The notes beneath the pieces are model-generated. The model was not told the DNA's origin. It worked only from the letters and a program-made list of their open reading frames with translations, and ran no database searches. Of a stretch of 64,000 nt of DNA, positions 51,749 to 59,323 are shown piece by piece; the first letter of the stretch is position 1; the number at the start of each line of letters is the position of its first letter. The DNA comes from JBBQWR01 sp038210495 (GTDB lineage: Bacteria; Planctomycetota; Planctomycetia; Pirellulales; DATAWG01). Location: the NCBI GenBank assembly GCA_038210495.1, contig JBBQWR010000006.1, positions 62,001-126,000 on the forward strand. Reading direction: 5' to 3'. Both the position numbers and the translations under genes were made by a program.

Positions 51749-52147
51749 ATGTCTGACGTGGACGATTCTTTTCGCAAAGCGATCGGGATCGCCGTTGTCG
51801 AACACGCGGGCCGATTTGTCGTCGGCCAACGTCCGGTCGGCGCGCCGTTGGCCGGACTCTGGGAGTTCCCGGGCGGGAAAGCTCGGGCCGGGGAAGCGCC
51901 CGATCAGGCCGCGATCCGAGAGTGCGCCGAAGAGACGGGGCTGAGTGTGGAAATTGCCGGCAGTCTCTCCGTCGTCCGGCACGTCTATCCCCATGGCTCC
52001 GTTGAATTGCATTTCTTTCGCTGTCGGCCGCTCGCGCCGGAGCTTATCCTCAAGCGGCCGTTTTGTTGGATGTCGCTCGCCGAAATGAGCGACCTGGATT
52101 TTCCCGAGCCGAATCGAGCAATTATCGAGAGGTTAAAGATTGCCTAG
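51749..52147 (+). CDS. Nudix hydrolase (MutT-like)
   Basis: A 132-residue protein with an intact Nudix box: GGKARAGEAPDQAAIRECAE followed by ETGL, satisfying Gx5Ex7REUxEExGU. The N-terminal AIGIAVVEHAGRFVVGQRPV is typical of MutT/NudG-type 8-oxo-dGTP diphosphatases. The C-terminal FCWMSLAEMSDLDFPEPNRA also fits that group. It probably sanitises oxidised nucleotides; the exact substrate is not provable from sequence. The preceding 180-bp gap shows GC-rich inverted segments but no clear gene. Confidence 0.88.
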   Translation: MSDVDDSFRKAIGIAVVEHAGRFVVGQRPVGAPLAGLWEFPGGKARAGEAPDQAAIRECAEETGLSVEIAGSLSVVRHVYPHGSVELHFFRCRPLAPELILKRPFCWMSLAEMSDLDFPEPNRAIIERLKIA

Positions 52148-52716
52148 CCGACGAATTCCGATTGAGGCGACCCCGGCGGCCGCGGTGTCCATGAAATCCC
52201 AGAATTGAAGCGCCATGATTCGAAAATCAGGACCCCGATCTTGCCGCCATGTTTCGCCCCTACAGGGCTGGCCCGCTCGTCGATAAGCGTTCTCGGGGCG
52301 GCGCTCGGCGTCTGCGCCGCTTCGCATTGCCCCGGGATGATTTGTTGTTGCCCCTTTCGGGGCGAGCAGAGCCAGGCAATCGCAAATAAATTCGGCGTCT
52401 CTAACAACCAGAACCGAAAACCAACGCCCAGACTCCAATTGATTTCGATTCGAAACAGCAGCCAGTTCACCACCCCGGGTCAGATCTATTTTGCTCGCGG
52501 CATCGCAAAACTGGGTGAGCCACCGGCCAGTTTTGTTAGGGGTTCTCAGAGATTTCTCGATAGTCGTTTTTGTATCACTCCCGCTTGACACCTAGGGCGA
52601 AGTGCTTTAGATTCCGTGGTTTCCATGAATTCGACCGGTGCCGCGGATTGTCGTTTTTTAGTGCGATTATCGCGGCCGATTTTCGGCGTAAGCCCCTTTG
52701 TCAGTAGAGATTCAGC
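52148..52716. other. Intergenic region with multi-hairpin repeat element
   Basis: This 569-bp gap precedes rpmF. Its middle (about 52244-52389) contains TTTCGCCCCTACAGGGCTGG, a CGGCGCTCGGCGTCTGCGCCG palindrome and TTGCCCCTTTCGGGGCG, each able to form a hairpin. This looks like a planctomycete-type dispersed element. Open frames across it have no ribosome-binding site and are not called. The rpmF promoter must lie in the AT-richer last 150 bp. Confidence 0.55.
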
Positions 52717-52896
52717 ATGGCCGTTCCCAAGCGAAGACAGTCCAATTCCAAAACAGGCAGCCGCCGGGCGCACGATTTCAAGACGCCGAAGCAGTTGACC
52801 TATTGCCGGCAGTGCAGCACGGCCGTGCCGACGCACGTCATATGCCCTAAGTGCGGTTACTATATGGGCCGCGAAATTGTGGAGACCGCCGAGTAA
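52717..52896 (+). CDS. rpmF: 50S ribosomal protein L32
   Basis: A 59-residue protein beginning MAVPKRRQSNSKTGSRRAHD. A four-cysteine zinc ribbon (Cys30, Cys33, Cys43, Cys46 in YCRQCSTAVP and ICPKCGYYMG) identifies bacterial L32 of the C+ type. It is a structural protein of the large ribosomal subunit. rpmF commonly heads fatty-acid/phospholipid clusters (rpmF-plsX-fabH-fabD-fabG-acpP). Here fabD follows after 79 nt, with plsX and fabH missing. Confidence 0.95.
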   Translation: MAVPKRRQSNSKTGSRRAHDFKTPKQLTYCRQCSTAVPTHVICPKCGYYMGREIVETAE

Positions 52897-52975
52897 GTCC
52901 GCGTCTTTCAATACTTCTTCTCTATCTCGCCCGATGCAATAGATTGCAAGCCGACCGTGCGGAGGGTCGATCGAA

Positions 52976-53884
52976 TTGCCTCAGCCCGCATTCTTATTTC
53001 CCGGTCAAGGCGCTCAGTCGGTCGGAATGGGCCGACAATTGGCCAAGAAAATGCCGATCGCCCGGCAGTTGTTTAACCGGGCTGCGTCGCTACTGGGTTA
53101 CGACTTGGCGCAGGTCTGTTTCGAGGGTCCGGCGGAGAAGCTGGATTCGACCGTTTACAGCCAGCCCGCTTTGTTCGTCGTGAGCCTCGCCGCGCTGGAA
53201 TCGCTCAAAATTACCGCCCCGGCAGTCGTCGAGCAATGCCGGGCCGCCGCCGGGTTGAGCCTCGGGGAATACTCGGCGCTGGTGTTCGCCGGCGTGATGG
53301 ATTTCGAAACCGGCCTTGCCGTCGTGCAAGAACGAGGGGCAGCGATGCAAGCTGCGGCGGACGCGACGCCCAGCGGCATGGTCAGCATTCTGGGACTCGA
53401 CCGGGCGGGGGTCGAGCAGCTCTGCGAGCGGGCCGGCCAAGGAGAAATTTTGCAGATCGCCAACCTGCTATGTCCGGGCAATATCGCGGTCTCCGGAACG
53501 AAGGCCGCTTGCGAGCGAGTCACCGCCATGGCCACCGACGCGGGCGCGATGCGGGCCATTCCGCTCGCCGTCGCCGGCGCCTTTCATACGCCGATCATGC
53601 AGCCGGCGGTCGAGCGGTTGACTAAAATCCTCGGCAGTGCATCGCTGAAAACGCCGAAAGTGCCGGTGATTTCCAATGTCGATGCGCAGACGCACGACGA
53701 TCCCGAGGAAATCCGCGATTTGCTGGTCCGGCAAGTCGTTAATCCCGTGCGGTGGGAAGACTCGATGCGGCGACTGTTGGCCGACGGCTGCGATGCGTTT
53801 TATGAAGTCGGGCCGGGCCGCGTGTTGCGCGGACTGCTGAAGCGAATCGATCGCAAAGTCGAATGCCTCGGAGCGATGGAATGA
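52976..53884 (+). CDS. fabD: Malonyl CoA-acyl carrier protein transacylase
   Basis: A 302-residue FabD. It has the N-terminal FLFPGQGAQSVGMG, the active-site GLSLGEYSAL (nucleophile Ser, with Leu replacing the usual His in GHSLGE), the catalytic His in AGAFHTPIMQPA and the C-terminal VGPGRVLRGLLKRI. It loads malonate onto ACP for fatty-acid synthesis. The start is a TTG at 52976 with GGAGGG 9 nt upstream; no ATG is available ahead of the conserved N-terminus. Confidence 0.93.
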   Translation: MPQPAFLFPGQGAQSVGMGRQLAKKMPIARQLFNRAASLLGYDLAQVCFEGPAEKLDSTVYSQPALFVVSLAALESLKITAPAVVEQCRAAAGLSLGEYSALVFAGVMDFETGLAVVQERGAAMQAAADATPSGMVSILGLDRAGVEQLCERAGQGEILQIANLLCPGNIAVSGTKAACERVTAMATDAGAMRAIPLAVAGAFHTPIMQPAVERLTKILGSASLKTPKVPVISNVDAQTHDDPEEIRDLLVRQVVNPVRWEDSMRRLLADGCDAFYEVGPGRVLRGLLKRIDRKVECLGAME

Positions 53885-53906
53885 AGATTGCTGAGCCAGA
53901 TTCACC

Positions 53907-53927
53907 CCCTCTCCCTTTGGGAGAGGG
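53907..53927. repeat. CCCTCTCCC hairpin repeat, copy 1
   Basis: CCCTCTCCC-TTT-GGGAGAGGG is a perfect 9-bp stem, inside an outer TCACCCC/GGGGTGAG pair. It lies 23 nt after the fabD stop. Related copies are at 55855-55875 and 59262-59278. Confidence 0.8.
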
Positions 53928-54055
53928 TCGGGGTGAGGGATTCGCGCGAACGCCGCCCTCACCCTGCCCTCTCCCGGCGGAAGAGGGTTCTCGGACAAAC
54001 CCTTAGACCGTGTCACTCATTCATCCTTGGACCTACTGCTCGTTAGGAATATGGC

Positions 54056-54838
54056 ATGGCAAAAACGTCCGACGCGCCGGCGCCTCGTTTGACAGTCGAT
54101 CTCGCGGGGCAAGTGGCTTTAGTGACCGGCGCCTCGCGCGGGATCGGCCGGGCAACTGCGGTGGCGCTCGCGCGATGCGGCGCCCGCGTGGCTTGCATCG
54201 CGCGAGATACGACCAAGCTCGCCGAAACGGTCGCCGCCATTGAAGCCGCCGGCGGCCAAGGAGAGGCCTTCGCCTGCGACGTCACTCAAGGCGAGGCGGT
54301 CCAGAAATTGGTCGACTCGATCGCCGATGGTTGGGGCCGGCTGGATATTCTCGTAAACAATGCCGGCATCACGCGGGATACGCTGCTGCCGCGCATGTCC
54401 GACGACCAATGGGATGACGTGCTGAACACAAATCTGCGCGGAACGTTTCTCTTTGCTCGCGCCGTCACTCGGCCGATGATGCAGGCCCGATATGGGCGAA
54501 TCATTAATATCTCGAGCGTCTCGGGCGTGCGCGGCAATCCGGGGCAGGCGAATTATTCGGCGTCGAAGGCGGCCGTCATTGGCTTCAGCCGCACGATCGC
54601 GCGCGAACTGGCAAGCCGCAAGATTACGGTCAACGTGGTGGCGCCCGGTTTCGTCGCGACCGACATGACGGCGATTTTGAGCGAAGCGATGCTCGACGAA
54701 ATGATCAAAAAAATGGTGCCGGTCAAACGGATCGGCCAACCGGAGGAAATCGCCGACGCGATTCTGTTCTTCGCGTCGCCTGCGAGCGCGTTCGTTACCG
54801 GACAGGTGCTCGTCGTCGATGGCGGCTTCGCGGTGTGA
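54056..54838 (+). CDS. fabG: 3-oxoacyl-[acyl-carrier-protein] reductase
   Basis: A 260-residue classical SDR with the NADP-binding TGASRGIGRATAVALA, NNAGITRD, and the catalytic Ser-Tyr-Lys in IINISSVSG and YSASKAA. The C-terminal GQVLVVDGGFAV is standard FabG. It has an N-terminal extension of about 15 residues. It reduces beta-ketoacyl-ACP in fatty-acid elongation. It is separated from fabD by 171 bp containing a CCCTCTCCC hairpin, so it may have its own promoter. No acpP or fabF follows. Confidence 0.92.
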   Translation: MAKTSDAPAPRLTVDLAGQVALVTGASRGIGRATAVALARCGARVACIARDTTKLAETVAAIEAAGGQGEAFACDVTQGEAVQKLVDSIADGWGRLDILVNNAGITRDTLLPRMSDDQWDDVLNTNLRGTFLFARAVTRPMMQARYGRIINISSVSGVRGNPGQANYSASKAAVIGFSRTIARELASRKITVNVVAPGFVATDMTAILSEAMLDEMIKKMVPVKRIGQPEEIADAILFFASPASAFVTGQVLVVDGGFAV

Positions 54839-55030
54839 GGCGAATCGCCAGCGCTGGTGTCAATTGAGATACGCGATTGGCCTCGATCGCGGGCGGTTCG
54901 CTGGGCGATTCTTTAATATCCCTTCGATTTGCCCGGCCGGCATCTGGCCTTTTCTTGGCTCCTGCGCGACAATGCGGCAGTCGCGTCGATTGACCCGCGA
55001 ACAGTTCCGCCGCCATGCGTGGAGATTACC

Positions 55031-55831
55031 GTGCAATCGCAAGCAGCGAGACAAGCCGAATGGCGCATCGCGGCAGATGCCCACGAGTTGGCGGCCATGG
55101 CTGCGAAGCTGTTCACTCAACTTGGAAGAGAGGCTATCGCGGCGCGCGGGCATTTCACCGTTGCGGTCGCCGGCGGTTCGACGCCGGAGCGATGCTATCG
55201 GCTGCTTGCCGCGGCGACGGCCAAGGATGCGACGTCTCACGAGGCTTTGGATTGGTCGAAAACTGATCTCTTCTTCGGCGACGAACGATTCGTGCCGCGC
55301 GACGATCCGCGGAGCAATTACCGAATGGTCGAAGAGTCCCTGCTGGGCGCCGCGGCGATCGATCCCCGCCGGGTTCATCCGATTCCGACAGAACTCGGTT
55401 CGCCCGAGCAATGCGCCGCGACCTACTCCGACACCCTCGCCGAGTTTTTCGGCGTTTCGCCGCCGCATTCGTGGTCCCGGTTTGACTTGATTTTGCTGGG
55501 ACTCGGAGACGACGGGCACACGGCCTCGTTGTTTCCCGGCGCGGCGGCTCTATCGGTCGGCGATCGTATCGCCACGACGTCGCCGCCCGGAGTATTGCCG
55601 CCGCCGGTCGACCGAGTGACGCTGACGTTCCCGGTTTTGAATGCGGCGCGCCATGTGATATTTTTAGTCGCCGGCGCCAACAAGGCCGCCGCCGTCGAAG
55701 ATATTTGGCGGGGCTGCTGCACACCCAACGAGCGGCCAGCGATCGGCGTGCGGCCATCGCATGGCGCGTTGACTTGGCTCGTCGATGAAGCCGCGGCGTC
55801 GCAAATTTCGATTGGCCATAAACTCGCCTGA
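55031..55831 (+). CDS. pgl: 6-phosphogluconolactonase (DevB/Pgl type)
   Basis: A 266-residue protein of the glucosamine-6-phosphate isomerase/6PGL fold. The Pgl motifs are VAVAGGSTPERCY, FFGDERFVPRDDPRSNY and LILLGLGDDGHTASLFPG. It hydrolyses 6-phosphogluconolactone in the oxidative pentose-phosphate pathway. The frame is open from 54929, but a GTG at 55031 has GGAG 6 nt before it and puts the fold at the N-terminus. No zwf or gnd is in the window. Confidence 0.9.
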   Translation: MQSQAARQAEWRIAADAHELAAMAAKLFTQLGREAIAARGHFTVAVAGGSTPERCYRLLAAATAKDATSHEALDWSKTDLFFGDERFVPRDDPRSNYRMVEESLLGAAAIDPRRVHPIPTELGSPEQCAATYSDTLAEFFGVSPPHSWSRFDLILLGLGDDGHTASLFPGAAALSVGDRIATTSPPGVLPPPVDRVTLTFPVLNAARHVIFLVAGANKAAAVEDIWRGCCTPNERPAIGVRPSHGALTWLVDEAAASQISIGHKLA

Positions 55832-55854
55832 ATTACGAGGAATTCTCACCCCGG

Positions 55855-55875
55855 CCCTCTCCCAAAGGGAGAGGG
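55855..55875. repeat. CCCTCTCCC hairpin repeat, copy 2, with adjacent AACTCCC tandem repeat
   Basis: CCCTCTCCC-AAA-GGGAGAGGG lies 23 nt after the pgl stop. It is followed at 55884-55904 by AACTCCCAACTCCCAACTCC, a heptamer array like those elsewhere in the window. Confidence 0.8.
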
Positions 55876-55939
55876 GGCGCCGGCAACTCCCAACTCCCAA
55901 CTCCGTCCCCCGACAATTCCGAACTACAGGAGTTAACGC

Positions 55940-56863
55940 ATGACCGCTCGCGCTGAAGAAATCCTCAGTTGGTACGGCGCCGACAATCCGGGTACGCTGA
56001 CCAATCTGGCGCGGATGATCGCGCATGGTCGGCTCACGGGCACGGGCAAGTTCGTCATTCTGCCGGTAGATCAAGGATTCGAGCATGGCCCGGCGCGGAG
56101 TTTCGCCGTCAACCCGCCGGCCTACGACCCGCGGTATCACTTCCGGCTCGCGATCGAGGCGGGCTGCAACGCCTACGCAGCGCCGCTTGGATTTTTGGAA
56201 GCGGGCGCCCGCGACTTCGCCGGACAGGTTCCGCTCATTCTCAAGGTGAACGATCACGATCTGACGCTCAACGAGCGCGACCCCAATCAGGCCGTCACCG
56301 GCAGCGTCCAGGACGCACTGCGGCTAGGTTGCGTCGCCGTCGGCTTCACAATCTATCCCGGCTCGACGCAGCGATTCGAAATGTACGAGCGGATTCGGGC
56401 GATCGCCGAAGAAGCCAAGCGCAACGGCTTGGTCGTGGTGATTTGGTCGTATCCGCGCGGCTCCGGCATTTCCAAGGAAGGAGAAACGTCGATCGATATT
56501 TGCGCGTACGCCGCTCACATCGCTGCCCAGTTGGGGGCTCACATCATTAAAGTGAAGCTGCCCACCGCCCATGTCGAGCAGGACGAGGCGCGGAAGGTTT
56601 ATGAAGCTCAAAAGATTCCGATCGAAACACTCGCCCAGCGGGTCGCCCACGTCGTGCAGTGCACTTTCGCGGGCCGTCGAATCGTGATCTTCTCGGGCGG
56701 CGCCTTCGACAGCGAGACGGCGCTGCTTGACGAAGTCCGCGGCATCCACGCCGGTGGCGGCTTCGGCAGCATCATGGGCCGCAACACGTTCCAGCGGCCC
56801 CACGACGAAGCGGTCCGACTCCTGACCCAGGTGATGGACATTTATGGATCGCCGGCCAAATAA
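55940..56863 (+). CDS. fbaB: Class I fructose-bisphosphate aldolase (archaeal-type, DhnA/FbaB)
   Basis: A 307-residue aldolase of the DeoC/FbaB family. The conserved ILPVDQGFEHGP and FTIYPGSTQRFEM are present, along with VVVIWSYPRGSGI, the Schiff-base Lys region AHIIKVKLPTAH and IVIFSGGAFDSE. It interconverts fructose-1,6-bisphosphate with two triose phosphates. A role in gluconeogenesis or in 2-amino-3,7-dideoxy-heptulosonate synthesis is possible for relatives, but aldolase is the best call. It follows pgl by 108 bp with a hairpin repeat between. Confidence 0.88.
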   Translation: MTARAEEILSWYGADNPGTLTNLARMIAHGRLTGTGKFVILPVDQGFEHGPARSFAVNPPAYDPRYHFRLAIEAGCNAYAAPLGFLEAGARDFAGQVPLILKVNDHDLTLNERDPNQAVTGSVQDALRLGCVAVGFTIYPGSTQRFEMYERIRAIAEEAKRNGLVVVIWSYPRGSGISKEGETSIDICAYAAHIAAQLGAHIIKVKLPTAHVEQDEARKVYEAQKIPIETLAQRVAHVVQCTFAGRRIVIFSGGAFDSETALLDEVRGIHAGGGFGSIMGRNTFQRPHDEAVRLLTQVMDIYGSPAK

Positions 56864-57039
56864 CGGGCCGCGCTCCATCACAAACTGTTTAAATATCCCG
56901 GTTATAATTGCGCCGAGGCCGGTCGAGCCGGCTGGGCCGTTAACCTCTGGCTGAGCGGCGGGCCGCTGTTCAGGTTTAAGCGATTGTTCTACAATCCCGG
57001 GCAGACAGTATCTAGCTCGGCGCATCGCCCGCGGGCGAC

Positions 57040-58317
57040 GTGGCGCCCATCCCATTCGAGGCGGCCGCGTTGAATACTTTGGAAAAAATTCAAATCGTCG
57101 GCATCGGCGACGACGGTTTCGAGGGACTGACCAATCAGGCCCGGCGATTCATTCAGTGCGCCGATTTGCTGATCGGCGACGAGTCGACGCTAGCCCTCGC
57201 GCCCGGCATGGGGCGCACTCGATTGCCGATCGGCGGCAGCCTCGACGCGATCGTTGATCGGATCGCCGCAGCCAAGACCGGCCCGATCGTCGTGCTGGCG
57301 TCGGGCGATCCTTTGTTCTATGGGGTCGCCCGCTATCTGTGCGACCGGCTCGGCAAGGACCGGTTCGAGGTCACGCCGCACGTGAGCAGCATGCAGTTGG
57401 CGTTCGCCCGAGTGAAAGAAAGCTGGGAAGAGGCGTTTCTGACGAATCTCGCGAATCACTCGATCGTCGACGTCGTCGAGCAGGTTCGCGTGGCGGAGAA
57501 AGTCGGCATTTTCACGACCGAGGCGCATCCGCCGGCGGCGATCGCCCGCTCGCTGTTGGATTCGCGGATCGATTATTTTTGGGCCTACGTTTGCGAAAAT
57601 CTTGGCTCGCCGGACGAACGAGTCACGCAGGGAGAGCTGCGCGAGATCGCCGCCGAAGAGTTCGCGCCGCTGAACGTGATGATTCTCGTTCGCAAGCCGG
57701 CCGCGCCGGATCGTCCGATCGATTCGATGGGCAAACGATTGTTCGGCAATCCGGACCAGATTTTCCTGCAATCGCGGCCCAAGCGCGGACTGTTGACCGC
57801 CGCCGAGGTGCGATCGATCGCATTGGCGCAGCTCGACATCGGGCCGACCAGCATCGTTTGGGATATCGGCGCCGGCAGCGGATCGGTCTCGATCGAGGCC
57901 GCTCAAATCGCGCCGCATGGGACCGTCTACGCGATCGAGATGGATCCCCAGGACCATCAGCTCATGCGGGCCAACGCCGAACGATTCGGCGTGAAGAACC
58001 TGATCCCCGTGCTGGGCCAGGCGCCGGACGCTTGGTCGGATTTGCCCACGCCCGATTGTATCTTTGTCGGGGGCAATGGCCGCGAGATTCGGCAGTTGGT
58101 CGAGCAAGCGGGGGACCAACTGAAGGCGGGCGGACGCATGGTGGCCAACGTCGGCAGCATTGAGAATCTGGCCGGCGTGCATGAGGCGCTGCAGCGAATA
58201 TCGGACGACGTGCAAGTCTGGATGATCAACATCGCCCGAGGCACGTTCCAACTCGAGCGGGTACGATTCGAGGCGATGAACCCCACATTTTTGTTAGCCG
58301 CGATAAAAAGAAAGTGA
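57040..58317 (+). CDS. cobL: Precorrin-6Y C5,15-methyltransferase (decarboxylating), CbiE-CbiT fusion
   Basis: A 425-residue fusion. The CbiE-like tetrapyrrole methyltransferase (about residues 15-220: IQIVGIGDDGFEGLT, VVLASGDPLFYGVARYL) is followed by a CbiT-like SAM methyltransferase (about 235-425: VWDIGAGSGSVSIEAAQIAP, CIFVGGNGREI). It methylates C5 and C15 and decarboxylates precorrin-6 in cobalamin synthesis. The GTG at 57040 is the outer start; a TTG at 57070 with GAGG upstream is equally possible. It is a solitary cob gene here. Its stop codon lies at the left end of a dispersed inverted repeat. Confidence 0.9.
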   Translation: MAPIPFEAAALNTLEKIQIVGIGDDGFEGLTNQARRFIQCADLLIGDESTLALAPGMGRTRLPIGGSLDAIVDRIAAAKTGPIVVLASGDPLFYGVARYLCDRLGKDRFEVTPHVSSMQLAFARVKESWEEAFLTNLANHSIVDVVEQVRVAEKVGIFTTEAHPPAAIARSLLDSRIDYFWAYVCENLGSPDERVTQGELREIAAEEFAPLNVMILVRKPAAPDRPIDSMGKRLFGNPDQIFLQSRPKRGLLTAAEVRSIALAQLDIGPTSIVWDIGAGSGSVSIEAAQIAPHGTVYAIEMDPQDHQLMRANAERFGVKNLIPVLGQAPDAWSDLPTPDCIFVGGNGREIRQLVEQAGDQLKAGGRMVANVGSIENLAGVHEALQRISDDVQVWMINIARGTFQLERVRFEAMNPTFLLAAIKRK

Positions 58318-58422
58318 GACAGGATTAACAGGATTGTGTTTTAAAGCCCGCTTCGCGGCTGCAACGGACCTAAAGTCGCGCACTTTCTTGGCTTAATCAT
58401 GTAAATCCTGTCAATCCTGTCT
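58317..58422. repeat. ACAGGATTAACAGGATT inverted repeat
   Basis: Arms AGACAGGATTAACAGGATT (58317-58335) and its near-complement (58404-58422) match at 18 of 19 positions around a 68-nt spacer. The left arm begins in the cobL stop codon. It is related to the perfect repeat at 18321-18407, which also abuts a stop codon. Confidence 0.85.
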
Positions 58423-58481
58423 AACCTCCTCTTTCTTCTTAGTTCAGTCGATCGGCGAATTATCACGCGGGAGACCAAGTC

Positions 58482-59249
58482 ATGGAGGCGACCGACACCC
58501 AACTCGATGTGATCGCGGTTGGCGCTCATCCCGACGATGTCGAGATCGCCTGCGGCGGCACGTTGGCTCGGCTGGTGCGACAGGGCTATCGCGTGGGCAT
58601 CGTCGATCTGACCGATGGCGAGCCAACGCCGAATTCGCCGGGGCCCGAGGCACGCTTGGCCGAGGCGAAACAAGCGGCCGAGGCGCTGGGCGTGCATGTC
58701 CGCGTACAACTGGACATGCCCAATCGCCGGCTGTTCGATGGCTTCGAGGCTCGGGTGGCGCTGGCCAAGGTATTTCGCCGATATCGCCCGAAACTGGTGC
58801 TAGGATTTGGCGAGAAAACTCCGCTCGCCTCGCCCGATCATTTTCAAGCGATGCAAATCACCGACGCGGGTGTCTTCTACTCGCGCCTGACGAAGTGGGA
58901 TCAATATTTCGACGGCCTGCCAGTACACACGATCTCCGGCTATTTGTATTACACGCTCGCGTTCACCAATCTGTCGCACGCCGGCGACCTGGGTCACTTG
59001 GTCGTCGACATCGGCGATACGCTTGAAGCCAAGATGGCGGCGATTCATTGCTATAAGACGCAGTTTCCGCCGAGCAAAGCTCATGTGTTCGAGCGCGTGC
59101 GGGCCGTGGCGCTACAGCAGGGAATGGCTGCCGGTTATCAAGCCGGCGAGACATTCGCCAGCACGCGGGCGTTGGGCACGAGAAACCTGATGCACTTTTT
59201 GTTCGGCGAGGCGCCCGGCGATGAACCGCGCAAGGAAGACGTGCGATAG
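58482..59249 (+). CDS. PIG-L family N-acetylglucosamine deacetylase (BshB-like)
   Basis: A 255-residue LmbE/PIG-L protein. The zinc motif VGAHPDDVEIACGGTLA is intact. LASPDHFQAMQI supplies the third metal ligand region, with Ser where many have HPDH. The length and DGEPTPNSPGPEARLAEA loop resemble BshB1, which deacetylates GlcNAc-malate in bacillithiol synthesis. No bshA or bshC is in the window, so a bacillithiol role is only possible. It lies in a run of same-strand genes with no tight coupling. Confidence 0.85.
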   Translation: MEATDTQLDVIAVGAHPDDVEIACGGTLARLVRQGYRVGIVDLTDGEPTPNSPGPEARLAEAKQAAEALGVHVRVQLDMPNRRLFDGFEARVALAKVFRRYRPKLVLGFGEKTPLASPDHFQAMQITDAGVFYSRLTKWDQYFDGLPVHTISGYLYYTLAFTNLSHAGDLGHLVVDIGDTLEAKMAAIHCYKTQFPPSKAHVFERVRAVALQQGMAAGYQAGETFASTRALGTRNLMHFLFGEAPGDEPRKEDVR

Positions 59250-59261
59250 AGAGACTGCCCC

Positions 59262-59278
59262 CTCTCCCTCTGGGAGAG
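59262..59278. repeat. CTCTCCC hairpin repeat, copy 3
   Basis: CTCTCCC-TCT-GGGAGAG lies 12 nt after the PIG-L stop, with GAGGGTTCT following as in copy 1. Confidence 0.7.
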
Positions 59279-59323
59279 AGGGTTCTGACAGTCTGCCTGT
59301 TTCACCTTAGTTAGATCGCTCCC

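Noticed and set aside
52205..52588. 127-codon frame upstream of rpmF
   Set aside because: It reads through the multi-hairpin repeat element, has no ribosome-binding site and no recognisable protein signature.
57190..58251. 353-codon reverse-strand frame inside cobL
   Set aside because: Antisense shadow of a well-identified CbiE-CbiT fusion.
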